Assembly: GCA_964405685.1 (NCBI GenBank)
Contig: CAYOOP010000008.1
Coordinates: 1-64,000, forward strand
Source: CAYOOP01 sp964405685
GTDB taxonomy: Bacteria; Pseudomonadota; Alphaproteobacteria; Rickettsiales; SXRF01
Reading direction: 5' to 3'
DNA length: 64,000 bases
The notes beneath the pieces were generated by a model. The model searched no databases. It was not told the DNA's origin and saw only the letters and a list, made by a program, of their open reading frames with translations. Positions 24,253 to 34,224 of this stretch are shown one piece after another; positions within the stretch are counted from its first letter, which is position 1; each line of letters starts with the position of its first letter. The position numbers and the translations under genes were made by a program.

Positions 24253-26919
24253 ATGTTATCTAGCGTTGCAAAAAAGATTTTTGGCTCGGCGGGCGATCGA
24301 TTCATCCGCTCCCTTCAACCTACGGTTTCACGCATTAACGCGCTTGAGCCTGAGATTTCGCGTCTGAGCGATGCGGAATTGGCGAATCAGACCGTCAAAT
24401 TTCGTGAGCGTATTGCCGCAGGAGAATCGCTGGATAAGTTGTTGCCGGAAGCATTTGCGACGGTTCGTGAGGCCTCCAAACGCAGCCTAGGCATGCGCCA
24501 TTTTGATGTGCAGTTGATGGGGGGCATCATCCTGCATCGCGGCATGATTTCTGAGATGAAAACCGGCGAGGGTAAAACGTTGGTGTGTACGCTAGCCGCC
24601 TATTTGAACGCCCTGCCAGGTAAAGGCACGCATGTGGTGACGGTGAACGACTACCTTGCCAAGCGCGATGCGGAGTGGATGGGGAAACTCTATACATTCC
24701 TTGGCCTAACCGTCGGCTGCATTATCAATGATTTGGAAGATGATGAACGCCGCACGCAATATGCGTGCGATATTACCTATGCGACCAATAACGAACTCGG
24801 GTTCGATTACTTGCGCGATAACATGAAATATACGCGCGATACCATGGTGCACCGACCATTTCACTACGCCATTGTCGATGAAGTGGATTCCATTTTAATC
24901 GACGAAGCGCGCACGCCGCTGATTATCTCCGGCCCGACGGAAGATAATTCTGAGCTGTATTACAAAGTCGATGCACTGATCCTGAAGCTTGCGCCGGAAG
25001 ATTTTGAGAAAGATGAAAAACATAAAAACGTGACGCTGACGGAAGTCGGTGTGAGGCACATGGAAGCCTTGATGGTGGCTGCCGGGCACATGCAAGAAGG
25101 CACCTCGCTATACGACATCGGCAATGTTTCGCTTGTCCACCACGTGAACCAAGCACTGCGCGCGCATGTGACGTTTACGCGCGATGTGGATTACATTGTG
25201 AAAGATTCCAAAGTTATCATCATCGATGAATTTACCGGCCGGATGATGGAAGGCCGGCGTTATAGCGAAGGTTTGCATCAAGCGCTTGAAGCCAAAGAGG
25301 GCGTGCCGGTGCAAAATGAAAATCAGACGCTTGCCTCCATCACCTTCCAAAACTATTTCCGCATGTATCCGAAGCTTTCGGGCATGACGGGTACGGCGAT
25401 GACCGAAGCGGGTGAATTCCGCGATATTTACAAGCTGGAAACGATGGAAGTGCCAACCAATGTGGATGTGGCGCGAATCGATTATGACGATGAAGTGTAT
25501 CGCACGGCGGAAGAAAAATATGCGGCGGTGATCAAACTTATTCAAGAGTGCAACGCGCGCAAACAGCCGGTGCTCGTGGGCACCATCAGCATCGAAAAAT
25601 CAGAGCATCTTTCCAAGCTGCTCAAAAAAGCAAAAATTCCGCACAACGTGTTGAATGCGCGCTATCACGAGCAGGAAGCATTTATTATTTCGCAAGCGGG
25701 CCAACCCGGTGCGGTGACGATTGCCACCAACATGGCCGGCCGCGGTACGGACATCATGCTCGGTGGTAACGCGGGGATGATGATTAAACAGCAATTCGGT
25801 GCGGAACCTGCTGCCGAAAACGCCGCAAAAATTGCAAAATTGCGCGCCGATGTGGCGCACGCGAAAGAAGAAGTCATTAATGCAGGTGGCTTGTTCGTGA
25901 TTGCCACCGAACGCCATGAATCCCGCCGGATTGACAACCAATTGCGTGGCCGCTCGGGCCGCCAAGGTGACCCTGGGGCATCGAAATTTTTCATTTCGCT
26001 CGAAGACGATTTGATGCGCATTTTTGGCGCGACAGAAATGATTTCGAAGTTGATGGGCAAGAGTTTTGAGCCAGGCGAGGCCATCATCCATCCGCTGATG
26101 ACACGCACGATGGAGCGCGCGCAGAAAAAAGTGGAAGCGCGCAACTACGAAATCCGCAAACACCTGCTGAAGTTTGATGACGTGATGAACGATCAGCGCA
26201 AAGTCATCTTCGAACAACGTATTGATTTGATGGAATCTACCGATGTTTCAGAAACCGTGAAAAACATGCGCGATCAAGTGGTGGAAGATTTGATCGCTAC
26301 CCACATTCCCGCCAAAGCCTACGCAGAAGCCTGGGATGCAGACGGACTACAGAAAGAGGTATTCCGCATATTTGGGCTGCATGTATCGGCCGCGGAATGG
26401 GCAAAAGAAGAAGGCATCGCGGACGATGAAATGCGCGAGCGTCTGGCGAAAATTATCGACGAGCACATGATACAAAAAGAAGTGCAATTCGGGCACGAAC
26501 TCATGCGCATGGCTGAAAAGCGCGTGCTCCTTACCACGCTTGACCATATCTGGAAAGACCATTTGCTCTCGCTCGACCACTTGCGTCATGGCATTAGTTT
26601 GCGTGCTTATGGTCAGCGTGATCCGCTAAATGAATACAAACAAGAGGCCTTTGGCCTGTTTGAACGCATGCTGAACTATTTGCGTGAATTGGTGACGGAT
26701 CGCATGTCGCACATCGCCATTAGCGTCGAAACGCCTATGCCGGCGGCCCCTACCCGCCGCATGCAAGAAAGCCGTGTAGACCCGGCGATGGCAGGGAGTG
26801 AGAACGTTATCCCTTTGAATAGCCCCAATACTTACGAAGGCCAACGCGTTGGCCGCAACGACCCCTGCCCCTGCGGCTCCGGCAAGAAATTCAAGCATTG
26901 CCACGGGCAGCTTAGTTAA
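24253..26919 (+). CDS. secA: preprotein translocase ATPase SecA
   Basis: SecA drives protein export through SecYEG. The 888-aa product has the Walker A MKTGEGKTL at about residue 100, DEVDSILIDEARTP, the LSGMTGTA and TNMAGRGTD motifs of the second ATPase lobe, and a C-terminal zinc-binding SEC-C tail (CPCGSGKKFKHCH). Start at 24253 (protein beginning MLSSVAKKIFG) is chosen because the family's N-terminal helix begins there; an in-frame ATG at 24214 would add 13 unlike residues. It is divergent from a periplasmic folding factor, a sensible pairing. Confidence 0.98.
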   Translation: MLSSVAKKIFGSAGDRFIRSLQPTVSRINALEPEISRLSDAELANQTVKFRERIAAGESLDKLLPEAFATVREASKRSLGMRHFDVQLMGGIILHRGMISEMKTGEGKTLVCTLAAYLNALPGKGTHVVTVNDYLAKRDAEWMGKLYTFLGLTVGCIINDLEDDERRTQYACDITYATNNELGFDYLRDNMKYTRDTMVHRPFHYAIVDEVDSILIDEARTPLIISGPTEDNSELYYKVDALILKLAPEDFEKDEKHKNVTLTEVGVRHMEALMVAAGHMQEGTSLYDIGNVSLVHHVNQALRAHVTFTRDVDYIVKDSKVIIIDEFTGRMMEGRRYSEGLHQALEAKEGVPVQNENQTLASITFQNYFRMYPKLSGMTGTAMTEAGEFRDIYKLETMEVPTNVDVARIDYDDEVYRTAEEKYAAVIKLIQECNARKQPVLVGTISIEKSEHLSKLLKKAKIPHNVLNARYHEQEAFIISQAGQPGAVTIATNMAGRGTDIMLGGNAGMMIKQQFGAEPAAENAAKIAKLRADVAHAKEEVINAGGLFVIATERHESRRIDNQLRGRSGRQGDPGASKFFISLEDDLMRIFGATEMISKLMGKSFEPGEAIIHPLMTRTMERAQKKVEARNYEIRKHLLKFDDVMNDQRKVIFEQRIDLMESTDVSETVKNMRDQVVEDLIATHIPAKAYAEAWDADGLQKEVFRIFGLHVSAAEWAKEEGIADDEMRERLAKIIDEHMIQKEVQFGHELMRMAEKRVLLTTLDHIWKDHLLSLDHLRHGISLRAYGQRDPLNEYKQEAFGLFERMLNYLRELVTDRMSHIAISVETPMPAAPTRRMQESRVDPAMAGSENVIPLNSPNTYEGQRVGRNDPCPCGSGKKFKHCHGQLS

Positions 26920-26981
26920 TTACTGTTTACTTTTAGAATTGATGTGCTATATTCATCACTAATTTCATACAGGAGAGCTAT

Positions 26982-27500
26982 ATGTCCATAGAATCGAAGA
27001 TTATCCAAGCTGTAAAGACTGGTGATGCTAAGTTTATTCTCGCGTTGCCGGATGATATAGATTTGAATTTGATTCGAGATAATCAAGGACATCCCTTACT
27101 CCATCTCGGAGTGCTACATCGCCAACCTGAAGCTCTCGATGCACTTTTAAGAAATGGTATGGGTCAAAACCCAGACCTATTAGATGATGACAACGCCTCG
27201 GCTCTAGGAATGGCTGCAGAACTGGCAACATGTTCATATTTAAGTTCAAGAAAAGATCCTAAAGTTTTAGGTGATTATAGTACCATGGTTCGCATTATTA
27301 GAATCTTAGGAAATGCAGGCGCAGACCCGTTCTTGTCCCCTGAGGGCCAATCCTCTCCATTAGAGTGGTCAAGAAGTGGTTTAGAAAAGGGAGAGGATAA
27401 CCCGGTTGAAGCGCTCCTGCTTGAATACTCGGGAAACCAAGGAAAATGGCAAAAGGCTAGAGATACTCGCGTATCCGAACCAGCGCTTGCCACTCGCTAG
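26982..27500 (+). CDS. ankyrin-repeat-like protein
   Basis: The ATG at 26982 follows AGGAGAG. The 172-aa protein has two to three degenerate ankyrin-like units: GHPLLHLGVLHRQPEALDALLRNG near residues 36-58 (partial quote: PLLHLGVLHRQPEALDALL), SALGMAAELA, and MVRIIRILGNAGADPFL, then SPLEWSR. Ankyrin repeats bind proteins; a target is unknown. Its stop codon TAG lies inside the first four bases of the 169-bp repeat at 27497, so the element may have fixed the present end of the protein. Confidence 0.7.
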   Translation: MSIESKIIQAVKTGDAKFILALPDDIDLNLIRDNQGHPLLHLGVLHRQPEALDALLRNGMGQNPDLLDDDNASALGMAAELATCSYLSSRKDPKVLGDYSTMVRIIRILGNAGADPFLSPEGQSSPLEWSRSGLEKGEDNPVEALLLEYSGNQGKWQKARDTRVSEPALATR

Positions 27501-27665
27501 TGTAGTGTCTCGTGCAGCACTTTACAGCCCCCTCCCCCACAGGGGGAGGGTTGGGGAGGGGGCATCCACGCGAGAATATTGGAATCAACCTATCTTCCTC
27601 CCAAGTCAGCCCCCCTCCTAACCTCCCCCCTGCGGGGGGAGGAACTGCGAGAGACGCTACACTAG
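27497..27665 (+). repeat. 169-bp MITE-like element, copy 1
   Basis: The element starts CTAGTGTAGTGTCTCG and ends in the near-complement (terminal inverted repeat of about 21 bp with three mismatches). Inside are two C-run/G-run hairpins (CCCCCTCCCCC/GGGGGAGGG and CCTCCCCCC/GGGGGGAGG). A second copy at 62711-62879 is inverted and appears identical at all but one position. It carries no open frame that would encode a transposase. Confidence 0.92.
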
Positions 27666-27720
27666 TTTCCCTAAAAACTCCTTGCTAGCAATCGTATAGG
27701 CACTGTAGAATCCCGCGCCT

Positions 27721-29259
27721 ATGACCGATCAGATCATTATTTTTGATACGACGTTGCGTGACGGGGAGCAATCACCAGGCATGTCTATGAACTTGGCGGA
27801 AAAGCTGCTCGTCGCCGATCAGCTGGATGCCATGGGTGTAGATGTGATTGAGGCCGGGTTTGCGATGGCGAGCAACGGTGATTTTGAAGCGGTGCATGCG
27901 ATTGCCAAACAAATCAAAAACGCGGTAGTGTGTTCGCTTGCACGGGCGAAGACGGCGGATATCGAGCGAGCGGGCGAAGCGCTGAAACCAGCCAAGCGCT
28001 CGCGGATTCACACATTTATGTCGACCAGCGAGATCCATCTGCAATACCAATACCGCATCGATCAGGCGGAATGTTTGAAGATGATTGAAGCGAGCGTGAA
28101 GCTCGCACGGAAATTTACCGACAATGTGGAATGGAGCGCGATGGATGCAACGCGTACGGAAAAGGAATTTTTGGCGCGTGCGGTGGAACTCGCTATCAAT
28201 TGCGGCGCTACTACGGTTAACATCCCGGACACCGTGGGATATGCGACCCCGGAAGACTATGGGAAGCTCATCCATTACTTGAAGAGTAACGTTAAAAACA
28301 TTGATAAGGCGATTATCTCCACCCACTGTCAGAATGATTTGGGGTTGGCGACTGCGAACTCGCTTGCGGGCGTGCTCAATGGTGCGCGGCAGATCGAATG
28401 CACCATCAACGGCATCGGCGAACGTGCGGGCAATGCGTCGCTTGAGGAAGTGGTGATGGCGATTAAAACGCGCAAGGATCTCTTTCCTTTCACAGTAAAT
28501 GTCGACTCGACACATCTGACGCGCGCATCGAAACTAGTGCAGAATATTACTGGCGCGGTGGTGCAAGTAAACAAGGCGATTGTGGGTGCCAATGCGTTTG
28601 CGCATGAATCTGGCATTCACCAGGATGGCGTGTTGAAACACGCGAGCACCTATGAAATCATGACGCCGGAATCGGTTGGTTTGACCGAATCCAATCTTGT
28701 GCTCGGAAAACATTCTGGTCGTGCAGCATTTCGCGACAAAGTCACCGCGCTTGGATTTAACGTGGGCGATAATGCATTTGAAGAAGCGTTTCACCGTTTC
28801 AAAGAATTGGCTGATCGCAAAAAAGAAATTTTCGACGAGGATATTGTTTCGCTCCTGGATTCCGGCACGGGTGCCACTGACAAAGTGCACTTCGTGCGCA
28901 TGGGCGTACACTGCGGTTCCGAAGGCCCGCAGGAAGCTCTGGTAACGCTTTCGGTCGATGGCCAGGCGCGCACCGTAACCGCAACGGGCAATGGCCCGAT
29001 CGATGCGACGTTTAATGCCGTCAAAGCGCTTGTGCCGCATGAGGCGACGTTGAAATTGTATCAAGTAAACGCACTAACGACCGGTACGGATGCACAAGGC
29101 GAAGTGACCGTGCGGCTTGCCTCGCCGGACGGCAAAATAGTCAGCGGCCACGGCACGCATATCGACACGGTAGTGGCCTCGGCTATGGCGTATGTGAATG
29201 CGCTTAATAAATTGTTGAAGCTTCAAAGTAGCACTAAACTCGATTTGCTTTCGAGCTAG
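27721..29259 (+). CDS. leuA: 2-isopropylmalate synthase
   Basis: LeuA condenses acetyl-CoA with 2-ketoisovalerate, the first step of leucine synthesis. The 512-aa product has the catalytic block FDTTLRDGEQSPG at residues 8-20, the INGIGERAGNASLEEV block and a C-terminal LeuA allosteric dimer domain from about residue 390. The metal-binding motif reads HCQNDLG where many homologues have HCHND; I believe the Gln variant exists in other LeuA proteins. The gene at 29262 follows after 2 nt. Confidence 0.95.
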   Translation: MTDQIIIFDTTLRDGEQSPGMSMNLAEKLLVADQLDAMGVDVIEAGFAMASNGDFEAVHAIAKQIKNAVVCSLARAKTADIERAGEALKPAKRSRIHTFMSTSEIHLQYQYRIDQAECLKMIEASVKLARKFTDNVEWSAMDATRTEKEFLARAVELAINCGATTVNIPDTVGYATPEDYGKLIHYLKSNVKNIDKAIISTHCQNDLGLATANSLAGVLNGARQIECTINGIGERAGNASLEEVVMAIKTRKDLFPFTVNVDSTHLTRASKLVQNITGAVVQVNKAIVGANAFAHESGIHQDGVLKHASTYEIMTPESVGLTESNLVLGKHSGRAAFRDKVTALGFNVGDNAFEEAFHRFKELADRKKEIFDEDIVSLLDSGTGATDKVHFVRMGVHCGSEGPQEALVTLSVDGQARTVTATGNGPIDATFNAVKALVPHEATLKLYQVNALTTGTDAQGEVTVRLASPDGKIVSGHGTHIDTVVASAMAYVNALNKLLKLQSSTKLDLLSS

Positions 29260-29261
29260 CT

Positions 29262-29861
29262 ATGCCCAATTTACTTACCGGCAAACCTATACCATCTAAT
29301 GAACCTAAGCCGTTGCCGATGGATCGCGATTATCAACTACGTGGCTTGAGGGCGCTGGTGGGTGGCGGCTATGACATTGAGCTGACGACCTATAAAGATC
29401 GTCCTGTATTCGAAATTATTCCCATTTTTACAGATGACCGTATCGTTGACCGCACTGAAAGAAAATCGCTGAAACATTTGGCATGGGTGCTCAATGAAGC
29501 CTCAGGCAAGGATCTGTTTACACCTCACCAAGTTCGCCGATCTACTAGCATTTTAGTTCGGCCAGAAAACGTTGCGCAGCTTTTACTTAGCCAGAATTTG
29601 GATGGGGTGAAGGCTATTTTTGCAAATCCCTACCCTGTTTGCATGCAAGAGCGCGGAATAGTGGCTGCGCTTAAGCGTGGTGGAGCGACCCTTAGAAGCT
29701 GGTCTGGTAATAATGTTCCTGTCCTTCCTCAACTTCCAGCGCATGAACCAACCGTACTGGATATGTCCCACCCTGCGGATAGCACCCGCGTCGGGCGTTC
29801 TTTTGCAAATAGCCTTCGGGAGCAAGGAAAAATAGCGACCGATATTTCAGCAGCGCGTTGA
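29262..29861 (+). CDS. hypothetical protein downstream of leuA
   Basis: The 199-residue product is not recognised. It has a Pro-rich start, a mixed alpha/beta centre and no evident signal or membrane segment. It starts 2 nt after the leuA stop and is very likely co-transcribed with it, but the sequence gives no sign of a leucine-pathway role. A 95-nt gap with mreB's promoter follows. Confidence 0.65.
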   Translation: MPNLLTGKPIPSNEPKPLPMDRDYQLRGLRALVGGGYDIELTTYKDRPVFEIIPIFTDDRIVDRTERKSLKHLAWVLNEASGKDLFTPHQVRRSTSILVRPENVAQLLLSQNLDGVKAIFANPYPVCMQERGIVAALKRGGATLRSWSGNNVPVLPQLPAHEPTVLDMSHPADSTRVGRSFANSLREQGKIATDISAAR

Positions 29862-29956
29862 ATAATAATACTAAAATACCGCGCACATCAACGCTTGACG
29901 CGCTTTCGCAATCGTAGTGTAACTAGTTCCTCATTTCTACTCACAGCAGGATCTGC

Positions 29957-31006
29957 ATGTTTCATAAACTCTTCGGTTTGATGTCTTCTGACATGGCGAT
30001 TGACCTTGGCACCGCGAACACGCTGGTGTTTGTGAAGGGCAAGGGCGTGGTGCTGAATGAGCCGTCAGTCGTCGCCATGAAAATGGTCAACGGTCATCCC
30101 GTGCCGTTTGCGTATGGCAATGAAGCGAAATTGATGCTGGGCCGCACGCCCGCGAAAATCGAAGCCATCCGCCCACTCAAAGACGGTGTGATTGCGGATT
30201 TCCTCTCGGCGGAAGAAATGATCAAACATTTCATTCGCAAAGTGCATGAAGGCGGCGGTGGGTTGTTCCGTCCGCGGCCGCTGATTATTATTTGCGTGCC
30301 TTCGGGCTCAACGCCGGTAGAACGCCGCGCGATTCAGGAAGCAGCAGAAAACGCCGGCGCGCGCGAAGTCTATCTGATTGAAGAACCTGTGGCAGCCGCT
30401 ATTGGTGCCGGACTGCCGATTACTGAACCGACGGGTTCGATGATTGTGGACATCGGCGGTGGCACCACGGAAGTGGCCGTGCTTTCACTCGGCGGCATTG
30501 TATATGCACGCTCGGTGCGTGTGGGTGGCGACAAAATGGACGAAGCGATTATTTCTTATATTCGCCGCAACCACAATTTGCTGATTGGCGAAACCACTGC
30601 GGAAAAAATTAAAAAGGAAATCGGCGCCGCCTGTGCACCGGCAGATGGCCAAGGCCGCCTGGTTGAAATTAAAGGCCGCGACCTGATCAACGGCGTACCG
30701 AAAGAAATCGTACTGTCGGAATATCAGATTGCCGAAGCGCTGGTTGAGCCGGTGGGGCAAATTATCGAAGCGGTGAAAGTGGCGTTGGAATGTACACCGC
30801 CGGAACTCTCTTCCGACATCGTCGATAAAGGTATTGCGCTCTCAGGCGGCGGTGCGCTGCTCCGCAATTTGAATTTGGTACTTTCGCAAGCCACGTCTCT
30901 GCCCGTCTTTGTGGCGGAGAATGCACTGCAATGCGTGGCTGTGGGTTCGGGCAAGATTCTTGACAACCCGAACGTGCTGAAGCACGTGCTGTTCCGGCAG
31001 GAGTAA
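29957..31006 (+). CDS. mreB: rod shape-determining protein MreB
   Basis: MreB is the bacterial actin that guides lateral cell wall synthesis. The 349-aa protein has the actin-family phosphate-1 loop (AIDLGTANTLVFV), phosphate-2 loop (VDIGGGTTEVAVLSLGG), the IGETTAEKIKKEIG block and the late ALSGGGALLRNL adenosine motif. The start at 29957 follows GCAGGATCTGC. It implies a rod-like cell. mreC is not adjacent; a palindromic repeat and a divergent-convergent regulator gene follow. Confidence 0.97.
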   Translation: MFHKLFGLMSSDMAIDLGTANTLVFVKGKGVVLNEPSVVAMKMVNGHPVPFAYGNEAKLMLGRTPAKIEAIRPLKDGVIADFLSAEEMIKHFIRKVHEGGGGLFRPRPLIIICVPSGSTPVERRAIQEAAENAGAREVYLIEEPVAAAIGAGLPITEPTGSMIVDIGGGTTEVAVLSLGGIVYARSVRVGGDKMDEAIISYIRRNHNLLIGETTAEKIKKEIGAACAPADGQGRLVEIKGRDLINGVPKEIVLSEYQIAEALVEPVGQIIEAVKVALECTPPELSSDIVDKGIALSGGGALLRNLNLVLSQATSLPVFVAENALQCVAVGSGKILDNPNVLKHVLFRQE

Positions 31007-31034
31007 TACCAAAGTAACGAAGTTTCATGACATT

Positions 31035-31140
31035 GTCGTCCCGACGAAAGTCGGGATCCAGTGCGCGGAGTCTTCCGCGCAAGAAGATGTTTTTCGGCGC
31101 AGACGCGCCTTTGCTGGATTCCGGCGTTCGCCGGAATGAC
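31035..31140. repeat. palindromic intergenic repeat, copy R3
   Basis: A 106-bp element between convergent mreB and the Fis-type regulator. It starts GTCGTCCCGACGAAAGTCGG and ends CGCCGGAATGAC; the arms are less perfect than in R1. Its core (AGACGCGCCT) matches that of R1 at 3256, so the two form one subfamily. Confidence 0.88.
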
Positions 31141-31164
31141 GGTATGCAACAGTTCATGTTTCAA

Positions 31165-31806
31165 TTACGCCTTCACGACGCGGCTTATTTCCGGGAGCGA
31201 TTCCACATCGATTTTGCGGTAGAGTGTTGACCGGCCGATGCCGAGCGCGCGGGATGCTTTCGATACATGCCCATCGAAATAGGCAATCGTCGCGCGGATA
31301 ATTTCCTGCTCTAAATGGTAGAATCTTTTGATCTGCCCATTGCTGCTGAGCAGGCTGATCACCAGGTTACCCACAGGAATGCGAGAACTTATCGATGGCC
31401 GCTCACCCGTATTAAGCGCACTACGCAACCGCACCAGTTCGCTCAAATTGCGCAAGACTAATGACATACGCTTTGGCGTGAGCGGCTTGGTGAGCACATC
31501 ATCCGCACCAGCATTAACGGCAGCTATTTCTCCTTCATCATCCCCAAATGGCAGCAGCACCACTACGGCCGATTCAGTGTACGCCATATGCAGCCGCGCG
31601 ATGTATTGCGCAATCGAAGGACTAAACGAATCATTGATATCTAGCACGATGATCGAGGGCGTGGTAAGCGCGGGCAGCGGCATTATCGCTGAAGTTTCGG
31701 TGGAAAGTTCCAGCACCCTAAGCGGCGCAGGTGTTTGTGTGGAGAAGGATTGCTCCAAATGTTTCATTCTCGCCTGGTTGTCCCCAATAAGTACAATAGG
31801 TAGCAT
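31165..31806 (-). CDS. response regulator with Fis-type helix-turn-helix
   Basis: Start at 31806 (MLPIVLIGDN) follows GAGGAA at ideal spacing; a further ATG at 31848 is less likely. The 213-aa protein has a receiver-like domain (residues 1-~125) with the acceptor Asp in IIVLDIND and the conserved Lys in LTKPLTP. A Fis-type HTH closes the protein (ASRALGIGRSTLYRKI). There is no AAA+ domain, so it resembles NtrX/PrrA-type truncations rather than full NtrC proteins. No sensor kinase is nearby. Confidence 0.85.
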   Translation of the reverse strand: MLPIVLIGDNQARMKHLEQSFSTQTPAPLRVLELSTETSAIMPLPALTTPSIIVLDINDSFSPSIAQYIARLHMAYTESAVVVLLPFGDDEGEIAAVNAGADDVLTKPLTPKRMSLVLRNLSELVRLRSALNTGERPSISSRIPVGNLVISLLSSNGQIKRFYHLEQEIIRATIAYFDGHVSKASRALGIGRSTLYRKIDVESLPEISRVVKA

Positions 31807-31966
31807 AGAAATTCCTCTGTTTACTGTTGCATTCCAGCCGATTGCCAAAATGCAATCTTCGGTTGCATGATCTATATTTATACAACTATTTGGTTTGGCG
31901 CAAGTATAAAATACAATTTTTTAGATGGGCATCACTTTTTTAATAAACTCGTGGTAGGATTGCCTC

Positions 31967-32458
31967 ATGAAAACGCGTTGCTCGGCCTTAGTTGTTATCT
32001 TGCTGGTTGGATGTTCGGAGACGACCCGTACGCAACGCGATTACGCCACCTCACGCGACGATTGCCGCGAATATTCAGAAGCGCGTCGCGGATTGCCTCT
32101 AAATGGTGGGGAAAAAGATGAGAAAACCAAACTACTCGCATTGTTTGCCGATTGCATGAACAAACGCGGTTGGGCTGTAAGTGCACCGGGCAATGAAAAA
32201 CCTGCTGCTGAAACACCGAAAGCAGAAAAGCCCGTTGCAGGAAAACCCGGTGTGATTAGCTATTACGTACCGCCCATGCCGATGGCGCAAGGTGCTAATT
32301 TTGGTACCGACCGCGCTTCTGCTTGCGCCTATGCACGCCATGCCAGAAATCATTCTACGCTTGCCCGCGAAGTTGCGCGTGATTGCGACAACGAGTGCAA
32401 CAACGCATCGACCGTGGGTTGGTCTGATGCGTGCCCCAAAGCAGTCAAAAAATACTAA
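31967..32458 (+). CDS. Cys-rich lipoprotein, unknown function
   Basis: The 163-aa product starts with a lipoprotein signal: KTRC, a hydrophobic run and the lipobox LLVGC with the lipidated Cys at about residue 16. The mature part holds several Cys pairs (DDCREY, ADCMNKRGW, ACAYARHA, DCDNECNN) and a Lys/Glu/Pro spacer of repeated EKP-type units in the middle. It is not recognised. It starts 160 nt from the divergent response regulator. Confidence 0.75.
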   Translation: MKTRCSALVVILLVGCSETTRTQRDYATSRDDCREYSEARRGLPLNGGEKDEKTKLLALFADCMNKRGWAVSAPGNEKPAAETPKAEKPVAGKPGVISYYVPPMPMAQGANFGTDRASACAYARHARNHSTLAREVARDCDNECNNASTVGWSDACPKAVKKY

Positions 32459-32550
32459 ACCACCTCATCCTGCTGAACCAAAAGGGTTCGAGCATGATCT
32501 CATAAATAGAGAGATTCTGCTCCATTGCTAACGCAATGAGCAGAATGACA

Positions 32551-33708
32551 TCACATACTGTCGTCCGGTTTGCGGCGTTTTAATGGCCAGCCGGTGGCGA
32601 TCCATCCCATGCGGTTAAAGAGCACCAAAATACCAAACGCGATGATGAGCATAAACCCGATCGCAAAACCAAACCCATAGTGCCAGGAATAGGACGGCAC
32701 GGGGTTTTCAAAGTTCATGCCGTAAATGCTTGCGATTAAGGTGAGCGGAATAAACATCGCCGATAGCATAGTGAGCACTTTCACCACTTCGTTGGTTTTA
32801 TGGCCTTCATACGCCAGATAGGTATTGAGTAGGCCCGTTGCCGTATCGCGGTAGAACTGCGAAAGCTCGTTGGCTTGCACGCTGTGGTCGTAGCAATCTT
32901 TGAAGAAATTGCGGGTAGATTTAGTAATCAGCGGGCTATCTTCGCGCATCAGCATGCCGACGATATCGCTGATTGGCCACACGGTGCGGTGGAGTAACAA
33001 CAGATCGTTTTTCGAATTGTGGATTTGTTGGATCACATCGGTGTCGCCGCCCATGGCGCGCTTGTCACTGCCCCGTGTAAAGATACGGTCTTCAATCGCA
33101 GTCAGGTGATGGTTGACCTGATCTAAGATCGGGAAATAGCGGTCGATCACTTCATCCAAAATGGCATAGTAAAGATAGTCTGGGCCGGAGAAACGGATTT
33201 TACCGGTGCCGCGGCGGATGCGATCGCGCACTTGTTCGAAATGGTGGTTAGGGTTTTCCTGAAATAAAATCACCACGTTTTTCTTGAGGAACATGGAGAC
33301 TTGATCGCTCTCGAAATGATCGTTTAGGCGTGCGCCTTTGACGATGGTAAATACATAGGTATCGTAAAACTCGACTTTCGGGCGGTGGCCGATATCGAGC
33401 ACGTCCTCCAGCGAGAGGCGATCCAGCGCGAACATATTGCCGAGACGCTCGATCAATTCAATATTGGCAAGGCCGGTGACATGCACCCACACGATAGGCC
33501 AATTCTGGGTTAGATATTCAATATCCTTCAAATCCTGCACGTCGCGTTGTTCGACAAACCCTTCAGGCCCGAAAGCAACGAGCGACAGCGTGGTCGGCAA
33601 GTGCATGGGGTTCGCGCGCAATTCGCCGGGAGCAGAGCCGGGGTTCGCACGCGAAAGTCCAGGCGAAATACGGCGCTTCTTTAGCAGGCGTTTGGCGGGG
33701 CGAATCAT
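32551..33708 (-). CDS. corA: magnesium/cobalt transporter CorA
   Basis: CorA is a pentameric Mg2+ channel. The 385-aa protein has the long cytosolic N-terminal domain and two C-terminal membrane helices; the first ends with the defining YGMN motif, followed by a short loop and the second helix. The N-terminal ~30 residues are basic and may be an extension relative to short homologues. The gene is divergent from queD. Confidence 0.95.
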   Translation of the reverse strand: MIRPAKRLLKKRRISPGLSRANPGSAPGELRANPMHLPTTLSLVAFGPEGFVEQRDVQDLKDIEYLTQNWPIVWVHVTGLANIELIERLGNMFALDRLSLEDVLDIGHRPKVEFYDTYVFTIVKGARLNDHFESDQVSMFLKKNVVILFQENPNHHFEQVRDRIRRGTGKIRFSGPDYLYYAILDEVIDRYFPILDQVNHHLTAIEDRIFTRGSDKRAMGGDTDVIQQIHNSKNDLLLLHRTVWPISDIVGMLMREDSPLITKSTRNFFKDCYDHSVQANELSQFYRDTATGLLNTYLAYEGHKTNEVVKVLTMLSAMFIPLTLIASIYGMNFENPVPSYSWHYGFGFAIGFMLIIAFGILVLFNRMGWIATGWPLKRRKPDDSM

Positions 33709-33794
33709 AGGAACCTAACCGCTGGACGGGAGTGAATAAATTATGGTAGACCGTCTACTCCTAAGATTTGATTAATCAAGATAAAAAAGACACC

Positions 33795-34223
33795 ATGAAA
33801 ATCACCTGCACCCGCTCCCTCGCTTTCGACGCCGGCCACCGCGTGATGCTGCATGAAAGCAAGTGCAAATATCTGCACGGCCACCGCTATACCGTGGAAG
33901 CTACATTTGGAGCTGAGCAAGGTCTAGACAACATCGGCCGCGTGGTTGATTTTGGGGCTGTGAAGCACAAACTCGGTACCTGGCTGGATGAAAACTGGGA
34001 CCACACCGTGATTTTATGGGATAAGGACAAAACCCTGGGTGAACAAATCGCCGGGTCGACGGGGCAAAAAATCTATTATCTGCCTTTTAACCCCACGGCC
34101 GAAAATCTGGCGGCTTATTTGCTTTCAAATACCTGCCCCAAACTGTTTGGTGGCAGCGACCTTAAGTGCGTTCACATCCGCATCTACGAAACCCCGAATT
34201 GTTTTGCCGAAGCATCCATTTAA
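33795..34223 (+). CDS. queD: 6-carboxy-5,6,7,8-tetrahydropterin synthase QueD
   Basis: QueD converts dihydroneopterin triphosphate to carboxytetrahydropterin on the way to queuosine in tRNA. The 142-aa protein has the zinc-binding His at FDAGHRV and the HGH pair in CKYLHGHRY, with the catalytic Cys just before it, then ENWDHTVIL and the late IRIYETPNC Glu block. Start at 33795 is chosen as family homology begins there; the open frame reaches further upstream to 33768. Confidence 0.93.
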   Translation: MKITCTRSLAFDAGHRVMLHESKCKYLHGHRYTVEATFGAEQGLDNIGRVVDFGAVKHKLGTWLDENWDHTVILWDKDKTLGEQIAGSTGQKIYYLPFNPTAENLAAYLLSNTCPKLFGGSDLKCVHIRIYETPNCFAEASI

Positions 34224-34224
34224 C

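Noticed and set aside
27497..27665. CRISPR-like or tandem array because of repeated C/G runs
   Set aside because: There is one copy of the element with inverted ends, not equally spaced direct repeats with spacers. No cas genes are in the window.
32459..32550. Separate gene between the lipoprotein and corA
   Set aside because: The only frames here are continuations of other shadows; the stretch is a 92-nt gap between convergent genes.
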